33,858 nt of DNA from Candidatus Brocadiales bacterium (GTDB lineage: Bacteria; Planctomycetota; Brocadiia; Brocadiales; Bathyanammoxibiaceae), in NCBI GenBank assembly GCA_030586765.1, contig JAUQZZ010000002.1:1-33858 (forward strand), given 5' to 3'. Within the stretch, counting starts at the first letter, position 1. Each line of letters begins with the position of its first letter. Made by a program: the position numbers and the translations under genes. Positions 15,294 through 24,070 of this stretch are shown piece by piece. Under the pieces are notes generated by a model. That model did no database searches. It saw only the letters and a program-made list of their open reading frames with translations, and was not told where the DNA came from.

Positions 15294-17525
15294 TTACCCA
15301 CTAAGGGTACGGGCAATCTGCTGGACCTCATAGGCTTCTATTATATCACCGACTTTTAGGTCATCAAAGCCAGCTACCTTCATGCCGCACTCTAGACCTT
15401 GACGCACCTCTTTTACATCATCTTTTACAATCCTTAAGGAGGCTAGCTTGCCCTCATGGATAACATTACCCTCCCTGACTACCCTGATGAGGGCGTTCCT
15501 AAGAATCTTCCCCGTTTTTACGAAGCAGCCTGCCACATTACCCATCTTCGAGACCTTAAAGACCTGCTTTATCTCTGCATGGCCCAGCAATACCTCCTTG
15601 CGCTCAGGTTCCAGCATCCCCTCCATAGCTGCCTTTATGTCCCTGGATACATCATATATCACCTGATAGAGTCTTATCTCCACCCCTCTCTCCTCTGCCA
15701 GGCCAGAAATCCCCTCTTCGGGGGTTACATAAAAGCCAATAATAACTGCATCAGAAGCATCGGCTAAGATGACATCAGACTCTGTAATGCCTCCAACTCC
15801 ACTATGCAGGATTCTTACTTTCACCTCCTCGGTGGAAAGCTCCTCTAGCATCTTATCCAATACCTCCACAGAGCCTTTAACATCCGCCTTGAGTATGACC
15901 TTTAACTCCTTTACCTTACCTTCCTCTATTTTGTTATAGAGGTTTTCTAGGGTAACATGCCTTCGCTCCTGGAGACCAGCTTCCCTGAACTTTTTCTGCC
16001 TCTCCGTGGCAATTTCTTTCGCCTTCTGGATATCCCTCACCACGTAGAACTTTTCCCCAGCCTCAGGCACAGTGGAGAGGCCTGATACAGAAACTGGATA
16101 AGAAGGCCCCGCCTCTCTAACCTCCTTACCCCTGTCGTTATACATAGCCCTGATCCTTCCAAAGGCCTGACCGCAGAAGATTATATCTCCCAGGCGCAGG
16201 GTGCCATCCTGAACTATAATCGTAGCCACTACGCCCCTACCCTCATGGAGCCGTGCGTCCAGCACCACACCCTTAGCAGGGTTCTTGGGATTGGCTTTGA
16301 GTTCCAATATCTCTGCCTCAAGAAGCAACCTCTCCAAGAGTTCATCCAGCCCCTGCTTTGTCATCGCCGAGGTTTCTACAAATTGGGTCTTACCTCCCCA
16401 TTCCTCTGGAACAAGCCCCAGCTTGGCCAGTTGCTGCTTCACCCTCTGGGGATTGGCACCAGGCTTGTCTATCTTATTTACAGCCACCACAACAGGTACC
16501 CCAGCAGCCCGCGCATGGTTAAGGGCCTCCTCCGTCTGGGGCATTACTCCGTCATCCGCTGCCACTACCAGCACAGCTACGTCTGTAACCTGAGAACCCC
16601 TGGCTCGCATCTGGGTAAAGGCCTCGTGACCAGGGGTATCCAGAAATACCACTGCACGACCGTTGGTCTCCACTCGAGAAGCGCCTATGTGTTGGGTAAT
16701 GCCCCCCACCTCGCCAGCGGCAACACTAGTCTTTCTTATAACGTCCAATAAGGACGTCTTGCCGTGGTCCACATGGCCCATAAAGGTGACTATAGGAGGT
16801 CTGGGCACCAGCTCCTCTGGTTTAGCAGGAAGCATCTCAAATTCCTTTTCAACCGCTTCCTCGGACACCTTTACTTTCTTGAATTCTATCTCCGCACCTA
16901 ATTCCATGCCGAGGAGCGCTACCACATCCTCGTCCAGGGTCTGGTTCATAGTGGCATGAATATTATGCTCCATAAGGAGTTTTGTGATAATAGTACTGGC
17001 CTTTACCCCTAGCTCGCTGGAGAGGTCTTTTACAGTAATAGGAGGCTCCAATACCAGCTTAAGCCCCTTAAGTGAGGGCCTTGGGGTGGGTGCTATCTCC
17101 TTGGTTGGCCTCTTCACCTCCTTCTTCCACCTTGGACCCGCTTCCCGTCCGCGCCGTCTAAATGCGGGACGCCGTGGGATTTCTATAAGCTTCGTAGGCC
17201 TTATTAGCTTAGATAATACCTTTTCTGGAACCGGCACTTCCATGGTAGGCTTAACAGAGGGTTTTACCCCTACCACTGGTTTCTTTTCCTCTGGGGGCAA
17301 GACCTGAGGTCCTCTCTCCACCTCCTTGGGTGGAATAGGGGGCGCGGTTACCTCAGGAGTCGCTTTAGCTGCGAAGAGACTGCGTATAAGCGCGGCCTCC
17401 TGCTCATCCACAGCATTGGCATGGTGATTAATATGCCCAAGGCCATGCTCATGGCACTTCTCTATGACGAGACCGCTCTTTATCCCCAGCTCTTTTGCTA
17501 AAGAACTAATCCTAATTTTCACCAT
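15294..17525 (-). CDS. infB: Translation initiation factor IF-2
   Basis: IF-2 is the GTPase that places initiator tRNA on the 30S subunit and promotes subunit joining. I start it at the ATG at 17525, giving 743 residues beginning [17 protein letters not shown], with AGAGG 9 bases upstream. A GTG nine bases further up is poorly spaced from that site. Domains in order: a first IF2-N domain (1-50), a proline- and lysine-rich linker (about 55-155), a second IF2-N domain (165-215), a G domain with GHVDHGKT (250-257), DTPGH (296-300) and NKID (350-353), then the beta-barrel and C-terminal domains. It overlaps the end of nusA by 14 bases. Confidence 0.96.
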   Translation of the reverse strand: MVKIRISSLAKELGIKSGLVIEKCHEHGLGHINHHANAVDEQEAALIRSLFAAKATPEVTAPPIPPKEVERGPQVLPPEEKKPVVGVKPSVKPTMEVPVPEKVLSKLIRPTKLIEIPRRPAFRRRGREAGPRWKKEVKRPTKEIAPTPRPSLKGLKLVLEPPITVKDLSSELGVKASTIITKLLMEHNIHATMNQTLDEDVVALLGMELGAEIEFKKVKVSEEAVEKEFEMLPAKPEELVPRPPIVTFMGHVDHGKTSLLDVIRKTSVAAGEVGGITQHIGASRVETNGRAVVFLDTPGHEAFTQMRARGSQVTDVAVLVVAADDGVMPQTEEALNHARAAGVPVVVAVNKIDKPGANPQRVKQQLAKLGLVPEEWGGKTQFVETSAMTKQGLDELLERLLLEAEILELKANPKNPAKGVVLDARLHEGRGVVATIIVQDGTLRLGDIIFCGQAFGRIRAMYNDRGKEVREAGPSYPVSVSGLSTVPEAGEKFYVVRDIQKAKEIATERQKKFREAGLQERRHVTLENLYNKIEEGKVKELKVILKADVKGSVEVLDKMLEELSTEEVKVRILHSGVGGITESDVILADASDAVIIGFYVTPEEGISGLAEERGVEIRLYQVIYDVSRDIKAAMEGMLEPERKEVLLGHAEIKQVFKVSKMGNVAGCFVKTGKILRNALIRVVREGNVIHEGKLASLRIVKDDVKEVRQGLECGMKVAGFDDLKVGDIIEAYEVQQIARTLSG

Positions 17526-18582
17526 GTAGCCCACCCTCTTTATCTTCTACCTCTTTATCTTTAGATGAAGAGGTAGTCACTTCTTGCTCTTGTTCCGAGG
17601 GGGTTTGCTCAGGAGCACCTTCTTGTGTTAGAGCCTCCTTTTGAGAGTATTCCTCCTCGGTAAGGATATCTATATCCCAACCAGTCAGTTTTGCCGCTAA
17701 CCGGACGTTTTGACCCCTCTTTCCAATGGCCAGAGATAGTTGGTCTTCAGGGACAACCACGGTAGCCTGGTGGGTCTCTGGAGACAGCATTATCCCTGTA
17801 ACCTCCGCTGGCTTAAGGGTATTGGGTATTAACACCTCCGGGGCTTCATCCCACCGTATAATATCTATCTTTTCACCACCGAGCTCGTTCACTATATGTT
17901 TTATCCTGGTGCCACGGACGCCAACGCATGTCCCTACACAGTCTATGTGGGGATCCCGTGAGACTACGGCTATTTTGGTCCTGTACCCTGCCTCCCTGGC
18001 TATTGCCTTTACCTCTATCACCTTCTCAGCTATTTCAGGCACTTCCAGTTCAAAAAGTTTTCTTACAAAGTCAGGATGACTCCTAGAAAGGACTATCTTT
18101 ACCCTGTGGACCACTTTCTTTACATCAAGAAGCAGGGCGCGGATTCTATCACCAGGGCGATAAACTTCTTCTGCAATCTGCTCCGCCCTGTGCAGTATAC
18201 CTTCTGCTTTACCGATGTTCACCACTATAGTAGAACCTTCAAGACGCTGGACCGATCCTGTTACAATGGTGCCCTTCCTGTTTATAAAGTCATCGTAGAG
18301 GACATCCCTCTCTGCCTCCCGTATCTTCTGTATCATTACCTGCTTGGCTGCCTGGGCACTTATCCTGCCCAACTCTGCTGGGTCTATTTTCCTATCTCCT
18401 TCCTGCGCAATAAGTTCCCCTGTAGTCCTGTCTATCTTTATAGAAATAGCATCCCCGGAGGGAAAATGTTTCCTGGCAGCAGACATAAGGGCTGCCTCTA
18501 TGCCTTGAAACACTATCTCCTTGTCTATGTCTTTGTCTTTATGTAGTGTCTCTATCAGCCTGAGAAGTTCGCTCTTGTCCAC
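17512..18582 (-). CDS. nusA: Transcription termination/antitermination factor NusA
   Basis: NusA binds RNA polymerase and modulates pausing, termination and antitermination. I start it at the GTG at 18582, giving 356 residues beginning with (V/M)DKSELLRLIETLHKDK, the family-typical N-terminus, with GGAGG 7 bases upstream. An upstream ATG in frame (18627) would add 15 atypical residues and run through the leader hairpin. Domains: N-terminal polymerase-binding (1-125), S1 (about 130-200), KH1 and KH2 (about 200-345), ending in a short acidic, Ser/Glu-rich tail. It lacks the acidic C-terminal repeats of the E. coli protein. It is the first gene of the operon, without rimP upstream, and its leader holds a terminator-like hairpin. 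Confidence 0.95.
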   Translation of the reverse strand: MDKSELLRLIETLHKDKDIDKEIVFQGIEAALMSAARKHFPSGDAISIKIDRTTGELIAQEGDRKIDPAELGRISAQAAKQVMIQKIREAERDVLYDDFINRKGTIVTGSVQRLEGSTIVVNIGKAEGILHRAEQIAEEVYRPGDRIRALLLDVKKVVHRVKIVLSRSHPDFVRKLFELEVPEIAEKVIEVKAIAREAGYRTKIAVVSRDPHIDCVGTCVGVRGTRIKHIVNELGGEKIDIIRWDEAPEVLIPNTLKPAEVTGIMLSPETHQATVVVPEDQLSLAIGKRGQNVRLAAKLTGWDIDILTEEEYSQKEALTQEGAPEQTPSEQEQEVTTSSSKDKEVEDKEGGLHGEN

Positions 18583-18601
18583 TGCGAAACCTCCAACTCC
18601 G

Positions 18602-18630
18602 TAAAATAAAAGAGTGGGAATTCCCACTCT
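18602..18630 (-). terminator. Terminator-like hairpin in the nusA leader (possible attenuator)
   Basis: On the nusA strand, a perfect 8-bp stem (AGAGTGGG / CCCACTCT, 18611-18630) with an AATT loop is followed at once by TTTATTTTA (18602-18610). This is the form of an intrinsic terminator. It lies 20 bases before the nusA GTG and just before its ribosome binding site. No gene is transcribed into it from upstream on this strand (the next gene is divergent), so it would act on the nusA transcript itself. Confidence 0.5.
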
Positions 18631-18700
18631 ACCTGCCCTCCTTACCCTTTTGCAACCTCTCGTAATTTTTGACTTTACATGGATTGAGCCTTAATAGTAT

Positions 18701-18728
18701 ATTTAATCCTTTTGAGAGCTCTTGTCAA
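18701..18728 (-). promoter_or_regulatory. Candidate promoter for the nusA operon
   Basis: On the minus strand a perfect TTGACA (18723-18728) is followed after 16 bases by TTAAAT (18701-18706, 4 of 6). A better -10 match, TATACT (18696-18701), is at a 21-base spacing. It is back to back with the promoter for the acyltransferase gene. Confidence 0.35.
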
Positions 18729-18753
18729 GTCTTTTTAAGTCAGAGAAAACCAG

Positions 18754-18782
18754 TTGAAGTATTATTTAAAGGTTGATATAAT
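18754..18782 (+). promoter_or_regulatory. Putative promoter for the acyltransferase-hydrolase pair
   Basis: TTGAAG (18754-18759), a 17-base spacer and a perfect TATAAT (18777-18782) lie about 90 bases upstream of the coding start. Confidence 0.6.
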
Positions 18783-18870
18783 TTTTTACTTTAGGCGATC
18801 CTTCCTTGTCTGAAGGGTTGGGCTGGATTTGTATACCCATCTTGATATAAGATATTGGAGGAACTAGAAG

Positions 18871-19599
18871 TTGACAGGATGGCTAACTCATAAAAGGGAG
18901 GCATCCGCTGTGCCAACAAGAGGATCTAAGAAGCGGAAAAGAGGGCTCTTAGCCCGTTGGGTATACGATTCTTTAGGCTATTTAGCCTATAAGATAATGT
19001 GGATATTGTCCTTCCCGGTCCTAAAGCTCCTTTTTGGACTAGAAGTAAGGAATGCGCACCGCATACCTAGGGAGGGGCCTATCATCTTGGCCGCAAATCA
19101 TTTTAGCATCCTAGACCCTTGGATACTGCAGATGGCCTTCCCCAGGAGAATCATTTATATGGTGGGGGCTATCTTCTACCAGGGAAAAGGAAGATGGTTC
19201 TATAAGATGCATAAGGCCATTCCTGTGAAAGAAAGAGGCCTTAACAAGGATGCCTTCGTTGCGGGATTAGATGTATTAAAGGATAGTGGGGTGTTGGGCA
19301 TCTTTCCAGAGGGGTGGGAAGAGAGGTATGGTAGCCAGCTTCAGCCTGGTAATCCAGGCGTAGCTATGCTTTCCTGTAAGAGCCATGTTCCAGTACTGCC
19401 TGCCTACATCTCTGGTACCAACAAGATATTGCCCAAGGGCTCGATACTCCCCCGTTTTACTAAGATAACGGTTACCTACGGAGAACCTATAGACTTTAAT
19501 GGCGCAGAGCGGCCAGACAAAGAGACCCTACGCAGGATGACAGATACAATAATGGAGAGAATCAGTAAGCTGAATCATGCAGATAATTCAAAGAATTAG
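18871..19599 (+). CDS. plsC: 1-acyl-sn-glycerol-3-phosphate acyltransferase-like protein (PlsC family)
   Basis: The PlsC family acylates lysophosphatidic acid or related lysolipids at the inner membrane. The 242-residue protein has a basic N-terminus, one hydrophobic segment (about 38-58), the catalytic NHFSILDP motif (His77 and Asp82, an HX4D motif), and a FPEG motif (145-148). The start is a TTG (18871) with GGAGGA 8 bases upstream and a strong promoter further up. The next gene, a hydrolase, overlaps it by 23 bases, suggesting a joint lipid-related role. True substrate is uncertain, because this family also includes lyso-ornithine lipid and other acyltransferases. Confidence 0.85.
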   Translation: MTGWLTHKREASAVPTRGSKKRKRGLLARWVYDSLGYLAYKIMWILSFPVLKLLFGLEVRNAHRIPREGPIILAANHFSILDPWILQMAFPRRIIYMVGAIFYQGKGRWFYKMHKAIPVKERGLNKDAFVAGLDVLKDSGVLGIFPEGWEERYGSQLQPGNPGVAMLSCKSHVPVLPAYISGTNKILPKGSILPRFTKITVTYGEPIDFNGAERPDKETLRRMTDTIMERISKLNHADNSKN

Positions 19600-20572
19600 C
19601 TTACCTTTCCTAACCCTTTGCTCTTCCTTTGCAAACGTCACCCTTGCTAGGGGCACGAAGATAGTCCGAAGAATTGGTCTAAACTTCCTAGACCTCTATG
19701 GCTCCCTAAGCACTGCTCTTTCTAGGAGGCAACGCCCGGTTATCGAAGACCTCGCCCTTTATAGTGAGGAATTTACCCTGGGGAAAGGCCCCAGGGCCTG
19801 TCTGCTCATCCATGGGCTGGGCTGTGGACCTATACAGATGAAAGAACTGGCAGAGCATCTCTCCCTGGCAGGCTTTACGACCCGCGGAATCCTGCTTCCA
19901 GGCCACTGCTCCTCACCGGAGGCGTTAGAAGGGGTCTCCTGGCAGGACTGGGAGGAAAAGGTGGAGAGGGAGTATATGAAGCTTAAAGGTGAATACAGGA
20001 GTGTATCTGTGATAGGCTTTTCCGTAGGGGGGTTGCTGGCCCTCAGACTGGGGACAAAACATGCCTTAGATAAGATTATTAGCCTGGGGGCGCCCTTGTT
20101 TATCATAAGAGAGTACTTCCCCTTTAAGAAACTTCTTTTCATTACCGAAAAACTCTTCAGTAGGATAAAGACGGTGAGAAAGAAGTGGTTCATCCAGTCA
20201 GGAGAGCTCTCTGGGTTCTTAAGATTTCCGACGGTCTCTCATTATCCCATAGCAACCATAAAGGCCATGGGTGAACTTATCAGAATCACTAAAGTAGATT
20301 TGGAGAGGATAAAATCACCCTTACTGGTGGTCCATTCAAGAAAGGATATGGTAGCCGCACCCTTCAGCGCCTTTTATATCATGCACTACGCAGGGTCTCA
20401 GGATAAGAGACTGGTATGGCTTAATAGAAGTGACCACCTAATGATGTTTGACAAAGAGAAGGCCTTACTCTTCCATGCTGTCAAGGAATTTATGGAAAGA
20501 GATACCAAGGAGGGGCCGTCCCTGGGTAAAGTTGTGCCTCACCTGGTAGCCGAAGGGGCACCTATAGCGTAG
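19577..20572 (+). CDS. Alpha/beta hydrolase (carboxylesterase or lysophospholipase-like)
   Basis: This is a 331-residue alpha/beta hydrolase. The oxyanion region LLIHGLGC (about 77-84), nucleophile elbow GFSVGG (Ser149), acid Asp257 (in HSRKDMV) and His287 (in RSDHLMM) form a complete catalytic triad. It resembles monoacylglycerol-lipase or Est30-type carboxylesterases. About 57 residues precede the recognisable domain, so the start could lie further in. The gene overlaps the acyltransferase gene by 23 bases and ends overlapping the convergent PQQ propeller gene by 34 bases. Pairing with an acyltransferase suggests lipid remodelling; this is an inference. Confidence 0.8.
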   Translation: MQIIQRISLPFLTLCSSFANVTLARGTKIVRRIGLNFLDLYGSLSTALSRRQRPVIEDLALYSEEFTLGKGPRACLLIHGLGCGPIQMKELAEHLSLAGFTTRGILLPGHCSSPEALEGVSWQDWEEKVEREYMKLKGEYRSVSVIGFSVGGLLALRLGTKHALDKIISLGAPLFIIREYFPFKKLLFITEKLFSRIKTVRKKWFIQSGELSGFLRFPTVSHYPIATIKAMGELIRITKVDLERIKSPLLVVHSRKDMVAAPFSAFYIMHYAGSQDKRLVWLNRSDHLMMFDKEKALLFHAVKEFMERDTKEGPSLGKVVPHLVAEGAPIA

Positions 20573-21705
20573 ACATAGTTATCATTAGAACCCACGTAAA
20601 GGGTTCCATCTGGACCAATGGCCGGTGAAGATTCTATCCAGTCTCCAGCCTCAAAGGCCCAGAGGGGTTTTCCTCCTGAATCTAGGGCGTAGAGTCTGCC
20701 TATATTCCCTCTGGTCTTATCCCACCCACCTGTACCAAAGTACACGGCACCCTGGGCATCTACAGCAGGGGAAGATTCTATCCACCCTTCCGTCTCAAAA
20801 GACCACTTTAAAGCACCTTCCTTTTTCACAGCATAAAAGTTCCTATCGTAAGAGCCAAAATAGATGGTGCCATCCCTTCCCAGGGCTGGGGTGCATTGGA
20901 TGGCCTTACCTGACTGGATTCTGAGGACCACCTCTCCCTGATGCGTTAGGCCGTATACCCTACCATTCTCTGAGCCTATAAAGATATTACCATCAGAACC
21001 CATGGCTGGTGAGGAAAAGGATGCATAGACCTCCCTGCCGAACCTCTTACTCCATTTTAGGCCGCCTCCTGGGTCTAGGGCGAAGAGTACACCGCCATTT
21101 GTGCCAAAGTATATGGTACCATCTAGCCCTATGCAGACACTGGAACTGATGGGGCTGGGAACCCGATAATCCCACTTCAGCTTCCCTCCCTGGTCAAGGG
21201 CGTACAGTTTATAATCACTAGAGCCAATATAGATAGTGCCATCAGGGGCTATAGTGGGAGAGGAAACGATACTGTCTCCCGTCTCAAAAGACCACCTCAG
21301 GCCTCCATCAGCCCTTATGGCATAGAGCCTCTTATCCCTGGAACCCACATAGACAGTCCCGTCCGTACCAAGGGCAGGGGAAGAGGTGATACCTTCCTGG
21401 GTAGAAAAACTCCACTTGCTTTCCCCTTCAGGAGTTATAGCGTAAAGGTTACCGTCTTCTGAACCCACATACACCGTACCGTCCAGGCCTATAACAGGAG
21501 AAGATGTTACGTTACCTGCGGTTAGAAATTTCCACCTAAGCATGCCCTCTTTTGGCCCTGAGTACGGACTCAGACCAGTATGTCTGGGGTCATGCCTAAA
21601 CATCTGCCACGGGATTTCCACATCCCCAGAGGCCCCACGAGATACACTGGACAGCACCAATAGTGCAATGAGCATGCATATGTTTCTAATACTGCACCCA
21701 GACAT
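20539..21705 (-). CDS. Secreted PQQ-type beta-propeller protein (copy 2 of a tandem pair)
   Basis: This is a 388-residue protein with a signal peptide (hydrophobic core about 10-22) and, after a PWQMFRHDPRHTGLSPY opening, eight repeats of about 40 residues of the form SSPAxGxDGTIYFGSxDxxLYAL with a Lys-Trp end. These are PQQ/pyrrolo-quinoline-quinone-like propeller blades, predicting an eight-bladed propeller in the periplasm or at the surface. Catalytic residues of PQQ dehydrogenases are not evident, so it is probably a binding or structural protein. Repeat 7 has a 10-residue insertion (GWDKTRGNIGR region). ATG at 21705 has AAAGGAGG about 7 bases upstream. It follows its paralogue by 16 bases. 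Confidence 0.85.
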   Translation of the reverse strand: MSGCSIRNICMLIALLVLSSVSRGASGDVEIPWQMFRHDPRHTGLSPYSGPKEGMLRWKFLTAGNVTSSPVIGLDGTVYVGSEDGNLYAITPEGESKWSFSTQEGITSSPALGTDGTVYVGSRDKRLYAIRADGGLRWSFETGDSIVSSPTIAPDGTIYIGSSDYKLYALDQGGKLKWDYRVPSPISSSVCIGLDGTIYFGTNGGVLFALDPGGGLKWSKRFGREVYASFSSPAMGSDGNIFIGSENGRVYGLTHQGEVVLRIQSGKAIQCTPALGRDGTIYFGSYDRNFYAVKKEGALKWSFETEGWIESSPAVDAQGAVYFGTGGWDKTRGNIGRLYALDSGGKPLWAFEAGDWIESSPAIGPDGTLYVGSNDNYVYAIGAPSATR

Positions 21706-21721
21706 CCCAGCCTCCTTTATC

Positions 21722-22828
21722 TTAAGGTCTCCCTCCTACGGCATAGAGTCCACCATCGCCAGAACCAAAATATATGGTGCCGTCTTCCCCTAAGGCAGGG
21801 GAGGAACGGATGACGCCTTGGGTCAAAAAGGTCCATTTTATTCCGCCATCTTTGTCTACGGCATAGAGTTTTTTATCCCAGGAGCCTACATACACGGTTC
21901 CTTGGGAGTCAACGGCAGGAGAAGAGGTAATTACACCACCTGTGGTACATGTCCACTTAAGGACACCCTCACTGGTAACGGCATAGAGTCTACCATCATT
22001 AGAGCCGAAGTAAATGGTGCCGTCTGGTCCTACGGCAGGAGAGGAATCTATCCAATGCCTCACCCCCAGGCTCCACCTCACTGTTCCTTTAGAGTCCAGG
22101 GCATAAAAGATGCCATTACTGGAACCCACGTATATAGAGCCATCTCCACCCACCGCCGGGGAGGAAGTCACAGGGCCGTGGGCGTTAAACCTCCACCTCA
22201 GCGTGCCGTCTTCATGCACTGCGTAGAGATAGGAATCATTCGAGCCTACATAAACTATACCCTCTGGCCCTATGGCAGGAGAGGAATCTATATACTTCCT
22301 GGTAGGAAATACCCATTGGACCTCCCCGTTCCCATTTATGGCATAAAGGTTATAGTTATCTGACCCAAGGTATATATCTCCTTTTCCTGTAACAACCGGG
22401 GAGGAAGTGACCCTTCCTGGAATCTGTCGCATCCACTTAAGCGTGCCTCTATGGTCTAAGGCAAAGAACTTCCCTCCCCAGGAGCAGAAATATATGTTAC
22501 CATCAGGTGACAGGGTCGGTGAGGCATACACCTTATCCTCGGCTGAAAAACTCCACTCTAGTTTTCCCTCACTGTTAAGGGCATAGAGTTTTCCATCTAG
22601 GGAAGCAAAATATATCCTGCCATCGCTACCCACTATGGGAGAAGAGTCCACGGATTTTCCCGTCTTAAAACACCATTTAAGGGAGGCCGTGGGGCTGCCG
22701 GGGTAGGGGCTTAGGCCTGTGCGCTGGGAGTCGTGGCGAAACATGGGCCAGGGAGGTGCCTCCCCCAAGAGCAAGAGACCTGGCGGAGATAGAATAAAGA
22801 AGAGTGCCAGGCAGGAGCTTAACCCCAT
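21722..22828 (-). CDS. Secreted PQQ-type beta-propeller protein (copy 1 of a tandem pair)
   Basis: This is a 368-residue paralogue of the next gene, with an N-terminal hydrophobic signal (about 5-22), the same WPMFRHDSQRTGLSPY opening, and eight blade repeats with the SSPAVGPDGTIYFGSNDG-type core. The repeats are more regular than in the downstream copy. Function is unknown; similar proteins are described as outer-membrane-assembly-like (BamB) or PQQ-binding-like. The ATG at 22828 has GAGGAGGG about 4 bases upstream. It is the first gene of the two-gene leftward transcript, and its candidate promoter reaches into a palindromic element. Confidence 0.85.
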   Translation of the reverse strand: MGLSSCLALFFILSPPGLLLLGEAPPWPMFRHDSQRTGLSPYPGSPTASLKWCFKTGKSVDSSPIVGSDGRIYFASLDGKLYALNSEGKLEWSFSAEDKVYASPTLSPDGNIYFCSWGGKFFALDHRGTLKWMRQIPGRVTSSPVVTGKGDIYLGSDNYNLYAINGNGEVQWVFPTRKYIDSSPAIGPEGIVYVGSNDSYLYAVHEDGTLRWRFNAHGPVTSSPAVGGDGSIYVGSSNGIFYALDSKGTVRWSLGVRHWIDSSPAVGPDGTIYFGSNDGRLYAVTSEGVLKWTCTTGGVITSSPAVDSQGTVYVGSWDKKLYAVDKDGGIKWTFLTQGVIRSSPALGEDGTIYFGSGDGGLYAVGGRP

Positions 22829-22850
22829 CTTCCCTCCTCATAGTGATTCA

Positions 22851-22879
22851 ATAATAAAGGAGAGTTCTGAAAAACACAA
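22851..22879 (-). promoter_or_regulatory. Weak candidate promoter for the PQQ propeller pair
   Basis: On the minus strand, TTGTGT (22874-22879), a 17-base spacer and TATTAT (22851-22856) precede the first propeller gene. The -35 part lies within the palindromic element at 22861-22945. Confidence 0.25.
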
Positions 22880-22945
22880 GAAGAGGCAGGAAAACCCTCT
22901 GTAGGGCGGGCGAGGCGCCCACCCTACCCAGTTTTTCAGAGGTCT
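22861..22945. mobile_element. MITE-like palindromic element (copy B)
   Basis: Ends TCTGAAAAAC (22866-22875) and GTTTTTCAGA (22931-22940) are perfectly complementary, and the right end continues into GGTCT as in copy A at 701-842 (shared 14 bases TTTTTCAGAGGTCT). The interior is a different palindrome, GTAGGGCGGGC (22901-22911) with GCCCACCCTAC (about 22917-22927), with one mismatch. It fills the divergent gap between the propeller genes and the DUF1573 gene. There is no coding content. Confidence 0.7.
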
Positions 22946-23070
22946 TTAAATATTATAACAGCCTTAGCCTCCCTTCAATGATAATCTCTTTCCCCTTGAC
23001 CAGGTCAGGAAGGCCTAGTATTATTCAGCTACAAAGTCCCTTTCAAGGATTATTATGGTCTTTTCGTAAG

Positions 23071-24069
23071 ATGAGGAAAAGGACTCCAGTACCCACAAGG
23101 TTGATACCACTCCTTTTAGGTCTCGCCATGGGAGGGGTTCTTTTTGGGGGTGAGAATACCAGCAAGCTTCCCCGTCTGGTTTTTGATGAAACCCAGCATA
23201 ACTTCGGCGAGGTCTATAGGGGAGAAAAGGTAAGCCATAAATTTATTCTTAAGAATGAGGGAGAAGGTACCCTGGAGGTCCAGGGGGTGAGGCCCTCTTG
23301 TGGGTGCACAGCCGCAGCGCCCTCCAAAAATAACCTGGCCCCAGGAGAACAGGGCGATATAGAGGTTACCTTCCAATCGGATGTATTTGTCGGTAAGGTT
23401 ACTAAGACCATTGTTGTTGACACCAACGACCCAGAAACGCCCCATTACACCCTGACCATAGAAGCAGATGTTAAAGAAGAGGTGACAGCCAACCCTAGAC
23501 GATTATTCCTCGAACAAGTAAGGCAAGGACAATCCTTAAAGACAGAGATAGAGATAAAAGCAGTGACAGACCTAGACCTGGAGGTCACGAAGATTAATTC
23601 TTCCAGTCCTGTATTAGAGCTGGAAAAAAGACAGAGGGGTAATACCCATATCATAGAAGTCAGTATTAAGAAAGACGCACCCCTGGGCAGGTTTGGAGGA
23701 GATATCCTGGTTTTTACCAACAGCAAGAGACAGCCCGTCCTCACGATACCCTTCTTTGGGGAGATAATAAGTGACATCTCCATCTTCCCTCCCACGATAT
23801 CATATGGCACCATATCTAAAGGTAGCGAGGCGATGAGGCAGGTTCTCATCACTATCTACCAGGAGGGGGTGAAACTGACCAGGTTAGAGGCCATGCCCGA
23901 ATTTCTTAATCTTCGGGAGGCTACTGAGACAGGCGGTCGCTTCCACAGGCTGGAAGTCATCATCACTAAGGACGCCCCCGCAGGGAGACTGGAGGGCAGT
24001 CTTAAGATATACTCCACTAGCAAGGCCCAGCCTATTATAAATGTCCCTGTATATGCAGTGGTAAAGTAA
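23071..24069 (+). CDS. DUF1573 domain secreted protein
   Basis: This is a 332-residue protein from an ATG at 23071, chosen because it gives a classical signal peptide (basic MRKRTPVPTR then a hydrophobic core). An upstream ATG (22978) in frame would put 31 atypical residues in front. The mature part has a DUF1573 domain (about 40-145) with its hallmark FGEVYRGEKVSHKF and PSCGCTAA motifs, then two further immunoglobulin-like beta-sandwich repeats (NSKRQPVLTIPFFGEI and TSKAQPIINVPVYAVV are parallel endings). Function of the family is unknown. The next gene, one base downstream, encodes a secreted tetraheme protein, so the two are co-transcribed. Confidence 0.8.
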   Translation: MRKRTPVPTRLIPLLLGLAMGGVLFGGENTSKLPRLVFDETQHNFGEVYRGEKVSHKFILKNEGEGTLEVQGVRPSCGCTAAAPSKNNLAPGEQGDIEVTFQSDVFVGKVTKTIVVDTNDPETPHYTLTIEADVKEEVTANPRRLFLEQVRQGQSLKTEIEIKAVTDLDLEVTKINSSSPVLELEKRQRGNTHIIEVSIKKDAPLGRFGGDILVFTNSKRQPVLTIPFFGEIISDISIFPPTISYGTISKGSEAMRQVLITIYQEGVKLTRLEAMPEFLNLREATETGGRFHRLEVIITKDAPAGRLEGSLKIYSTSKAQPIINVPVYAVVK

Positions 24070-24070
24070 G

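Noticed and set aside
18583-18627. Longer nusA start at the ATG at 18627
   Set aside because: It would add 15 atypical residues translated from the hairpin region; the GTG at 18582 has GGAGG at ideal spacing and the family-typical N-terminus.
22978-23070. N-terminal 31-residue extension of the DUF1573 protein
   Set aside because: It would bury the signal peptide inside the protein; the ATG at 23071 gives a normal secretion signal.
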